A stretch of DNA of 6,221 nt from Gammaproteobacteria bacterium (GTDB lineage Bacteria > Pseudomonadota > Gammaproteobacteria > SZUA-140): positions 1-6,221 of the forward strand of contig JALSHQ010000032.1 of assembly GCA_026982145.1 (NCBI GenBank). Direction: 5' to 3'. Of this stretch, positions 1-4,239 are shown piece by piece. Position numbers and translations under genes: made by a program. Numbering within the stretch: the stretch's first letter is position 1; every line of letters starts with the position of its first letter. A model generated the notes under the pieces. It had not been told where the DNA came from, made no database searches, and saw only the letters and a list, made by a program, of their open reading frames with translations.

Positions 1-134
1 GAAATCGCTATGAAGTGGTCGGATTGCCGATGAGCTACCTGATCGGGCGTGACGGGAAAATCTCAGGCCGAGTGGTAGGGGTGATTGATTGGACGAGCCG
101 TGATGCCATTCATTTGATTGAAACCATACTATAA
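1..134 (+). CDS. TlpA/ResA-like thioredoxin-fold protein, C-terminal fragment
   Basis: This is the last 43 codons of a gene that begins before the window; the readable frame starts at base 3 and ends at TAA 132-134. The fragment contains V-G-L-P-M-S-Y-L-I, the usual cis-proline loop of the thioredoxin fold, followed by an R-D-G-K-I turn and a G-R-V-V-G strand. It closes with a D-W and a short helix (residues about 32-43 of the fragment). This order is typical of TlpA/ResA/AhpC-TSA-type periplasmic thiol oxidoreductases, where G-L-P-x-[ST]-[FY]-L-I-D-x-x-G recurs. The CXXC active site and any signal peptide or membrane anchor lie upstream, out of view, so redox activity and location cannot be confirmed. 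The frame is intact and the other two forward frames stop at once. Confidence is good for the fold and low for the exact subfamily. Confidence 0.75.
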   Translation, partial: NRYEVVGLPMSYLIGRDGKISGRVVGVIDWTSRDAIHLIETIL

Positions 135-178
135 CAATCCCCTCCTTGAGCAGCTCTCTATTTCGCTCAGAATAAATC

Positions 179-191
179 AGAGGTTCCCTCT
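179..191. terminator. Short hairpin between convergent genes, possible weak terminator
   Basis: AGAGG (179-183) and CCTCT (187-191) form a perfect 5-bp stem with a 3-nt loop. The hairpin lies 3 bp beyond the stop codon of the minus-strand small ORF and 44 bp beyond the stop of the TlpA-like gene. Read on the minus strand the loop is GAA and the stem is followed by GATTTATTCT, which is T-rich but not a real U-tract. On the plus strand no T-run follows. A further weak inverted repeat, TGAGC (147-151) and GCTCA (165-169), lies upstream. The position suits a terminator, but the structure is short, so this is a tentative call. Confidence 0.3.
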
Positions 192-194
192 AAG

Positions 195-413
195 TTACTC
201 ACGCTCTCTGCTCACTGTTTCATCTATAGCCTCTATACTGGTTCCCAGCGATTCATCCGGGTCTGCCGGAGTGAGCGAAAAGGCCTGCTCTTGCGAATAG
301 GTCAGCGCCCATCCCATCAAGCCCCCCAATGCAATGGCCAGCAGAACAATCTTGATTCTACGGTTGCGCTGCCTGCGCGCCAGTTGCGCAAAAAAAGCTG
401 TTTTTCTGTTCAT
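195..413 (-). CDS. Small predicted single-pass membrane protein (72 aa), hypothetical
   Basis: I do not recognise this protein. It begins at ATG 413-411 and ends at TAA 197-195. Its layout looks deliberate: a polar and basic N-terminus (residues 1-21, with R13, R14, R16, R18, R19 and K21), one hydrophobic segment (about residues 20-39, I-K-I-V-L-L-A-I-A-L-G-G-L-M-G-W-A-L-T-Y), then an acidic tail of about 33 residues rich in Asp and Glu. By the positive-inside rule the N-terminus should be cytoplasmic and the acidic tail periplasmic. The segment could also be an uncleaved signal anchor; no lipobox or obvious cleavage site is seen. No clear Shine-Dalgarno precedes the ATG. A TATGAT-like -10 lies about 29 nt upstream of the start. 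The opposite-strand reading (60 aa) has no such organisation. It is convergent with the TlpA-like gene and divergent from rdgC. Confidence 0.55.
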   Translation of the reverse strand: MNRKTAFFAQLARRQRNRRIKIVLLAIALGGLMGWALTYSQEQAFSLTPADPDESLGTSIEAIDETVSRERE

Positions 414-448
414 GATGCTGTGCTGAATTGAAAGTGTGTAAAGCGGGT

Positions 449-454
449 ATCATA
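449..454 (-). promoter_or_regulatory. Candidate -10 element for the small membrane protein
   Basis: The minus strand reads TATGAT here, five of six matches to the TATAAT consensus. It would place a transcript start near 442 and give a leader of about 29 nt to the ATG at 413. The hexamer 17 bp upstream (GTGAAT) matches the -35 consensus at only three positions. This is a weak candidate, supported mainly by position. Confidence 0.25.
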
Positions 455-500
455 ACCTTTGCTGCGCCTCGATTCACCACTATTGAGCATGACCGGGAGT

Positions 501-521
501 CTTACAGAGCGCTAGCGTAAG
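501..521. repeat. Inverted repeat CTTAC-N11-GTAAG upstream of rdgC
   Basis: Arms CTTAC (501-505) and GTAAG (517-521) are perfect complements around an 11-bp centre that contains the palindromes AGCGCT and GCTAGC. The repeat ends one base before the -35 of the distal rdgC promoter candidate (522-527). It could be a regulator binding site. No T-run follows, so it is not an obvious terminator. Function is unknown. Confidence 0.35.
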
Positions 522-550
522 TTGTTAATAAGTGATCAATGCGTTATAAA
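522..550 (+). promoter_or_regulatory. Candidate distal rdgC promoter (P2)
   Basis: TTGTTA (522-527) and TATAAA (545-550) are separated by exactly 17 bp, the optimal sigma-70 spacing. The -35 matches consensus at four of six positions and the -10 at five of six. Transcription would start near 557, giving a leader of about 84 nt before rdgC. The call rests on consensus similarity alone. Confidence 0.4.
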
Positions 551-569
551 AGTCAACCCTAAAGAGGCA

Positions 570-599
570 GTGACACCTGTGACAGAGTGTCGTTATAAT
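570..599 (+). promoter_or_regulatory. Candidate proximal rdgC promoter (P1) with overlapping palindrome
   Basis: GTGACA (570-575) is a five-of-six match to the -35 consensus and TATAAT (594-599) is a perfect -10; the spacer is 18 bp. The predicted start near 606 leaves a leader of about 35 nt. The spacer holds a perfect CTGT-G-ACAG palindrome (577-585) nested in GACAC (572-576) and GTGTC (587-591) arms. The two centres almost coincide (581 and 581.5). A dimeric regulator bound there would cover the core promoter. This does not match the LexA box, which needs CTGT-N8-ACAG. The promoter is well supported by consensus; the operator is inference. Confidence 0.55.
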
Positions 600-640
600 C
601 CTCTTTCTGCGTGATACGCTCCCCCAACTGTTGAAGACTT

Positions 641-1567
641 ATGTGGTTCAAAAACCTGCAGCTCTACCGTTTTACCAAGCCCTTTGAATACAACGCTGAA
701 ACGCTCGAAGCGTCGTTGCAGACGAAGACCAGTCGCCTCTGCGGCCCGCACGAAGAGATGAGCCAAGGGTGGAGCTCACCCTTGGGGCGAAAGGGTGAAA
801 TGCTGGTGCATGCCGCCAACGGTTTTTTGATGATCTGCGCGACCAAAGAAGAGAAGATCCTCCCTGCCTCCGTGATTAGAGAGCACGTGGATGAACGTGT
901 CGATAAAATCGAAGAGACTCAGGCGCGCAAGGTGCGTAAAAAAGAGCGCGACAATATTCGTGACGATGTGATGACCGAGCTGCTGCCGCGGGCATTAAGT
1001 CGCACCCTGCACACCTACGCTTATATCGACCCCAAAGAAGGGTTGCTGGTGGTGGATTGTGCCTCAACCAAAAAAGCCGAAGAGTTCACCGCGCTGCTGC
1101 GCAAAACCCTAGGTTCACTGCCGGTGGTGGTGCCGACCACCAATGAGTCACCGCACGTGATCATGACCGAATGGCTGACAAAAAGTAACCATCCACCTGA
1201 GTTTGGCATTGAAGATGAGTGCGAGCTGCGCGCCGCTGATACCGAAGGGAGCTTAGTGCGCTGCAAACGGCAAGACCTCGGCAGCCCCGAGATTAAACAG
1301 CACCTCAAGGCGGGAAAGTTGGTCTCTAAGCTATCACTTAACTGGCGCGATCGTCTTACGTTTGTGTTGGATGAGCACTTCGCCATCAAGCGGGTGCGCT
1401 TTCTCGACATCGTTCAAGAGCAGGTTGATGATGTTGAGCGTGATGACGCCGCGGCACGTTTTGATGTCGACTTTTCAATCATGACATTAGAGCTCTCACT
1501 TTTCATCAAGCAGCTTTTTGATGCCTTTGGTGGCGAGAATAAAGATGGGCTGGATGATGCGAACTAG
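641..1567 (+). CDS. rdgC: RdgC, recombination-associated DNA-binding protein
   Basis: The 308-residue product matches the RdgC family along its whole length (E. coli RdgC is 303 residues). Recognisable blocks are the N-terminal W-F-K-N-L-x-x-Y-R (residues 2-10), H-A-A-N-G (57-61), E-E-K-I-L-P (70-75) and L-L-P-R-A-L-S-R (114-121). They continue with V-D-C-A-S-x-K-K-A-E (138-147), L-R-K-x-L-G-S-L-P-V-V (153-163) and a C-terminal R-F-D-x-D-F helix region ending in G-G-E. Known RdgC proteins form a ring-shaped dimer that binds DNA without sequence preference and limits RecA loading; E. coli rdgC becomes important when some recombination functions are missing. A charged stretch at about 83-110 is predicted helical. 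ATG 641 is chosen because family members begin M-(L)-W-F-K. Only a weak GAAG precedes it. The gene stands alone, with two candidate promoters upstream and a convergent neighbour downstream. Confidence 0.96.
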   Translation: MWFKNLQLYRFTKPFEYNAETLEASLQTKTSRLCGPHEEMSQGWSSPLGRKGEMLVHAANGFLMICATKEEKILPASVIREHVDERVDKIEETQARKVRKKERDNIRDDVMTELLPRALSRTLHTYAYIDPKEGLLVVDCASTKKAEEFTALLRKTLGSLPVVVPTTNESPHVIMTEWLTKSNHPPEFGIEDECELRAADTEGSLVRCKRQDLGSPEIKQHLKAGKLVSKLSLNWRDRLTFVLDEHFAIKRVRFLDIVQEQVDDVERDDAAARFDVDFSIMTLELSLFIKQLFDAFGGENKDGLDDAN

Positions 1568-1584
1568 GGTGTTGCACACGATAT

Positions 1585-1620
1585 AGCCACTATAGCCGCA
1601 GGTGGCTTAAGCGCCTTTCA
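1585..1620. terminator. Inverted repeats in the convergent rdgC / aminotransferase junction
   Basis: The 39-bp gap between the two stop codons contains AGCCAC (1585-1590) and GTGGCT (1602-1607), a perfect 6-bp stem with an 11-nt loop. An alternative smaller stem, AGCCG/TGGCT with one G-T pair and a 4-nt loop, overlaps it. A third option, AGGTG/CGCCT, is followed by TTTC on the plus strand. None has a strong T-run on either strand. The location suggests a bidirectional transcription stop, but the sequence supports it only weakly. Confidence 0.3.
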
Positions 1621-2794
1621 CCCCCGCGGCTAGCCTTTTTATTCCCTCGCTGATTTCGGCCGGTGAAAGTGCGCCGTAAGCGACGCGAAAATAACAGCCA
1701 TCCTCTATTCCAAAGGTGCTGCCCGGTATCGCCGCGACGCGGTGTTGTTCGATCAGCCGTTGTGTTAATGGCAACATCGCCAGTGATTGATCTGCTTTAA
1801 TTAAAAAATAGAAGGCACCATGGGGTTTGGCGTAGCTGATCTGTTCGCGATATTGCTGTAATTGATTAATGATGGCGAGGCGTGTCGCCGCAAGACGTGC
1901 AATATGTGGGGCGCAGAAGTTGCGCCCACACTTGAGTGCAGCAACGGCAGCATGTTGTGATATGACCGGCGCGCAGATGAGATTAGTATCTTGTACTTTT
2001 CTGACCGCCGCAACGAGATGGGCCGGGAGTAACATATAACCGATACGCCAGCTCGCCATGCCGTAGGTTTTGGAGAGTGAAAAGAGCGAAAGGGTGTGAT
2101 CGGCACTGTTTTTTATGGATGCGGGAGAAAAATGTTCTGCGCCGTCATAGACGAAATATTCATACGCTTCATCATTGATATGATAAATGCCTTTGTTGCG
2201 ACAGAGCATGTTGATTGCAGTGAGCATCTCACGTGAATAGAGAGCACCTGTCGGATTATTGGGGGAGACAGTCACCACGGCGCGAGTTTTAGCGGTAACC
2301 GCCGCCGCAATGTTGTCATACACGGGGTGATGGTTTTCATCGGTCTCGACGATGACAGGGGTGGCATCGGCAATGCGAATGGCCATTTCATGGTTGAAAT
2401 AGTAGGGGCTAAGGATGATCACTTCATCACCGGGGTCGGTGATCGCAAGCATCGCTTGTAAAAAACCCATGTTGCTACCGGCAGTGACCACAGTTGCACG
2501 TTGAGAGGAGGGCGCAATGCTATTTTCGCTCGCCAGCTTCTGTCCAATTATCGAGGTCAGAGCCGGAATACCATCGACCCATTGGTAACGGTGGTTTAAT
2601 GGTTCATCCAAGCATCTATTGATGGCCTCTTTAACGGCGGCGGGGGGCGGGTAATCAACGATCCCTTGGCCAAGATTGATGGTGCCGGGATTGTCATTTA
2701 CCAGGCGGCCCACAAAAGGGATGATGGGTGCTTGCACTGCGTTCATGCGAGCGGTAGCGTTTATCGTGACATGCTTAATCTTGTGATCAACCAT
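1607..2794 (-). CDS. PLP-dependent class I/II aminotransferase
   Basis: From ATG 2794 this is a 395-residue fold-type I aminotransferase of normal family length. Visible landmarks are N-L-G-Q-G (40-44), Y-P-P-P (48-51) and the glycine-rich T-A-G-S-N-M-G phosphate-binding turn (104-110). S-P-N-N-P-T-G follows at 177-183, with N180 as the PLP-ring asparagine. D-E-A-Y carries D208 (pyridine nitrogen) and Y211. S-L-S-K-T-Y-G holds the Schiff-base lysine K242 and then R250. F-R-V-A-Y-G carries the carboxylate-binding R370. All catalytic positions are intact. Substrate cannot be read from the sequence; the general aspartate/aromatic/kynurenine-type class is the closest statement. ATG 2794 keeps the A-R-M-x-x-V-Q-x-P-I-I-P segment as an internal N-terminal motif; ATG 2746 (379 aa) is the alternative. 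Neither has a clear Shine-Dalgarno. The frame stays open far upstream (to 3172), but that part overlaps the GNAT gene and has no aminotransferase character. The gene lies 40 bp behind the GNAT gene, probably co-transcribed. Confidence 0.92.
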   Translation of the reverse strand: MVDHKIKHVTINATARMNAVQAPIIPFVGRLVNDNPGTINLGQGIVDYPPPAAVKEAINRCLDEPLNHRYQWVDGIPALTSIIGQKLASENSIAPSSQRATVVTAGSNMGFLQAMLAITDPGDEVIILSPYYFNHEMAIRIADATPVIVETDENHHPVYDNIAAAVTAKTRAVVTVSPNNPTGALYSREMLTAINMLCRNKGIYHINDEAYEYFVYDGAEHFSPASIKNSADHTLSLFSLSKTYGMASWRIGYMLLPAHLVAAVRKVQDTNLICAPVISQHAAVAALKCGRNFCAPHIARLAATRLAIINQLQQYREQISYAKPHGAFYFLIKADQSLAMLPLTQRLIEQHRVAAIPGSTFGIEDGCYFRVAYGALSPAEISEGIKRLAAGVKGA

Positions 2795-2834
2795 TGCGAA
2801 TCGTGCGCTACAGAGCGTGAAAGCGTGGCGGCGG

Positions 2835-3653
2835 TTACTGCGGTGGCTGATAGTGCTGCGGTTGATAGTTTTGGCGGATGCGCATCTCTTCAAAGCCGTG
2901 TTTAAGGATGTTTTTGTAGGAGTGCTGTGGGTCACCTTCCACCGCTTCACAGGTTTCGGTGACGATGTGTTTACAGCTGAGGGATTTTGCTTGGTCAATG
3001 CGTGCCGCCATGATGGCCGAGTGGCTCCCTTTACAGCGGTAGTTGGGCACTGTTGCGGCCCAGTCGAGCCATGCGATCTCATCGTGCACGAACATTGCGC
3101 CGGTTCCGACCATGGTGTCGCCATCGAAGCTGGCGTAAAGGTGCCAGCGAGCGTCGTTAGCCAGTGCCGCAATCAGTGGGGTTGCGGTGTTGCTCATATC
3201 GAACGCATCGCAGACGATAGCGGCAAACTCATTGGCATGGTTGGCTTCGATTTTTTCAACGCGCAGTTCACTTTCTGAGCCGCGTGGCGTAGAGACGTCA
3301 CGAATAAAACGCATCCAGCCTCTAGCATCAGTCAGCCCTGCGTTAATAAGTTGTTGTTGGCGCGCCTGTGGCTGGTCTTCAATGTAAAGGTGTAAGAAAT
3401 AATTTTTAATCCCCAGCGCAGTGTAAGTCGCGGCTATTTTTTGAATGGTGCTGGGCTTGATCTCTTTATCAGCACAGAGGCCGTGAACGCGGTTGAGCAT
3501 AATCGCGGGGTCTGCTTTGGCTGTGAGGAGGAGAGCATCATCGATGTAAACGATGCGAAATCCTAGCGCCTTTTTGGTGGCTGCCGGGCAGTTGCTATAA
3601 AGGCTGGATAAAACCTCGCGTTCGACTGCCTCTGTTCGTAGTTCCAGTTCCAT
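2835..3653 (-). CDS. GNAT-fold N-acetyltransferase, two-part architecture (272 aa)
   Basis: The C-terminal half (about residues 128-263) reads as a GNAT domain, which in this superfamily moves an acyl group from acyl-CoA to an amine. A V-G-T-G-A-M-F strand (182-188) leads to W-L-D-W-A-A-T-V-P-N-Y-R (195-206), with the CoA-loop motif R-C-K-G-S-H (206-211). The end is S-Y-K-N-I-L-K-H-G-F-E-E-M-R-I-R-Q-N-Y (245-263), the S-Y-x-N-x-L-x-x-x-G-F signature common in GNATs. The loop departs from canonical R/Q-x-x-G-x-G/A because H211 replaces the last small residue. Residues 1-125 show no second complete motif but may be a degenerate GNAT half (L-Y-I-E, then Q-L-I-N-A-G-L at 101-107). The C-terminal ten residues are a repeated Y-Q-P-x-x unit. 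ATG 3653 lies 3 bp after the ychJ stop and has an AGGA 9 nt upstream, inside ychJ, indicating coupled expression. Substrate is unknown; the adjacent aminotransferase hints at an amino-acid-like amine. Confidence 0.85.
   Translation of the reverse strand: MELELRTEAVEREVLSSLYSNCPAATKKALGFRIVYIDDALLLTAKADPAIMLNRVHGLCADKEIKPSTIQKIAATYTALGIKNYFLHLYIEDQPQARQQQLINAGLTDARGWMRFIRDVSTPRGSESELRVEKIEANHANEFAAIVCDAFDMSNTATPLIAALANDARWHLYASFDGDTMVGTGAMFVHDEIAWLDWAATVPNYRCKGSHSAIMAARIDQAKSLSCKHIVTETCEAVEGDPQHSYKNILKHGFEEMRIRQNYQPQHYQPPQ
2838..2867. repeat. Imperfect 15-bp tandem repeat in the GNAT 3' end
   Basis: Two adjacent 15-bp units (2838-2852 and 2853-2867) match at 11 of 15 positions. On the coding strand they give Y-Q-P-Q-H and Y-Q-P-P-Q, the last ten residues of the GNAT protein before the stop. 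The unit is a multiple of three, so copy-number change would keep the frame. Confidence 0.5.
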
Positions 3654-3656
3654 CTT

Positions 3657-4130
3657 CTAGTTTCCTGTTTTACTGCAACAGCGTTTAAACTTTTTGCCAC
3701 TACCGCAGGGGCAAGGGCTATTTTTTGTTGGTTTTGAAAGTGTACCATCGACGTAGTACCAACGTCCTTCTTCTTTAACAAAGCGGCTGGTTTCATGGAT
3801 CACCTCCGTTGTTTCATTGCACTTATAGTGAGCGATGAATTCAACAGTGCCTGCAACATCATTTGTGCCGCCCGCCTCAACACCGCAGACCTTAAGGCCG
3901 AGCCACTCAGTGTGTGAATCATCTAAAAGATTGAGGGTCGTAGGCCGCGTCCTCTGGTGCCAAGTTGCAAGCAGGTAGAGGCCATTGTGCTCTGTATAAG
4001 CGCAATAGCGTGAGCGCATTAATGTTTCAGCGGAGGGGGCGTGAGCACGCTTTGTGATGTATTGAGCGCAACAGTTAGCGTGCAAAATAGCAGAGCCGCA
4101 AGGGCAGTGGTTGAGTATTCTTTGCTGCAT
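3657..4130 (-). CDS. ychJ: YchJ/UPF0225 family protein with two SEC-C motifs
   Basis: The 157-residue product closely resembles E. coli YchJ (about 152 residues). It opens with a SEC-C motif, C9-P-C11-G-S followed by C20-C21. The conserved block L-M-R-S-R-Y-C-A-Y (37-45) then starts an NTF2-like central domain with T-W-H (56-58), T-E-W-L-G-L and S-R-F-V-K-E-x-G-R-W-Y-Y-V-D-G. It closes with a second SEC-C motif, P-C140-P-C142-G-S-G-K-K-F-K-R-C151-C152. SEC-C motifs bind one zinc ion, as at the C-terminus of SecA. The cellular role of YchJ is not established and none is assigned here. ATG 4130 is chosen because it places the first cysteine cluster near the N-terminus as in relatives; a longer in-frame ORF reaching 4310 overlaps the start of yheS and looks like noise. 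There is no Shine-Dalgarno before the ATG. The gene leads the ychJ-GNAT-aminotransferase cluster and is divergent from yheS. Confidence 0.93.
   Translation of the reverse strand: MQQRILNHCPCGSAILHANCCAQYITKRAHAPSAETLMRSRYCAYTEHNGLYLLATWHQRTRPTTLNLLDDSHTEWLGLKVCGVEAGGTNDVAGTVEFIAHYKCNETTEVIHETSRFVKEEGRWYYVDGTLSKPTKNSPCPCGSGKKFKRCCSKTGN
3663..3666 (-). promoter_or_regulatory. Shine-Dalgarno of the GNAT gene, inside the ychJ 3' end
   Basis: The minus strand reads AGGA here, 9 nt before ATG 3653 and inside the last codons of ychJ. It is the clearest ribosome-binding site among the genes whose starts are visible. Its position supports translation of the GNAT protein from the ychJ message and fixes the GNAT start. 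Confidence 0.6.
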
Positions 4131-4136
4131 GGTGTA

Positions 4137-4166
4137 AATGTAGCGCGTTAAGGGTGCAGTCGTAAA
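4137..4166 (-). promoter_or_regulatory. Candidate ychJ promoter abutting the start codon
   Basis: On the minus strand TTTACG (4166-4161) and TACATT (4142-4137) are separated by 18 bp; each matches its consensus hexamer at four of six positions. The -10 ends only 6 bp before ATG 4130, so transcription would begin at or next to the start codon. This agrees with the absence of a Shine-Dalgarno, but the hexamers are weak. Confidence 0.35.
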
Positions 4167-4181
4167 GATCACCGCACGGCT

Positions 4182-4189
4182 AAGCGCTT
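4182..4189. promoter_or_regulatory. Palindrome at the centre of the ychJ/yheS divergent region
   Basis: AAGCGCTT is a perfect 8-bp palindrome centred almost exactly midway between the two start codons (4130 and 4240). It lies between the two candidate core promoters. A shared regulator site is possible, but an 8-bp palindrome can easily occur by chance. Confidence 0.2.
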
Positions 4190-4223
4190 TCTCTCTGTTG
4201 ATTCTGGTGCCTGTTTGCCGACG

Positions 4224-4232
4224 TGCTAAAAT
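4224..4232 (+). promoter_or_regulatory. Extended -10 promoter element of yheS
   Basis: TG-C-TAAAAT (4224-4232) combines the extended TGn motif with a five-of-six -10 hexamer. No good -35 is present; TTCTGG at 4202-4207, with a 19-bp spacer, is the nearest weak option. Extended -10 promoters can work without one. The hexamer ends 7 bp before ATG 4240, so the predicted transcript starts at or beside the A of the start codon. Confidence 0.45.
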
Positions 4233-4239
4233 TCCGCCC

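Noticed and set aside
118..300. 60-codon plus-strand ORF overlapping the end of the TlpA-like gene.
   Set aside because: It starts inside the TlpA-like gene, is mostly antisense to the better organised small membrane protein, and shows no domain, signal or ribosome-binding site.
577..585. LexA (SOS) box upstream of rdgC.
   Set aside because: CTGT and ACAG are present but separated by one base instead of eight, so LexA spacing is not met.
1021..1410. 129-codon minus-strand ORF inside rdgC.
   Set aside because: It is antisense to a strongly conserved RdgC region, Ser/Arg-rich, with no motif.
2795..3172. In-frame upstream extension of the aminotransferase by about 126 codons, suggesting a fusion protein.
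   Set aside because: The region overlaps the GNAT gene in another frame on the same strand. Its translation is rich in Thr, Ser, Cys and Trp with no domain features, while the GNAT frame shows clear motifs. The aminotransferase is complete from 2794.
2817..3278. 153-codon plus-strand ORF opposite the GNAT gene.
   Set aside because: It is a shadow of the GNAT coding strand; the GNAT frame carries the recognisable motifs and the tight spacing to ychJ.
4198..4239. Upstream ATG 4198 as the yheS start.
   Set aside because: The extra 14 residues have no counterpart in YheS relatives, and the -10-like element lies between the two ATGs. ATG 4240 matches the family N-terminus.
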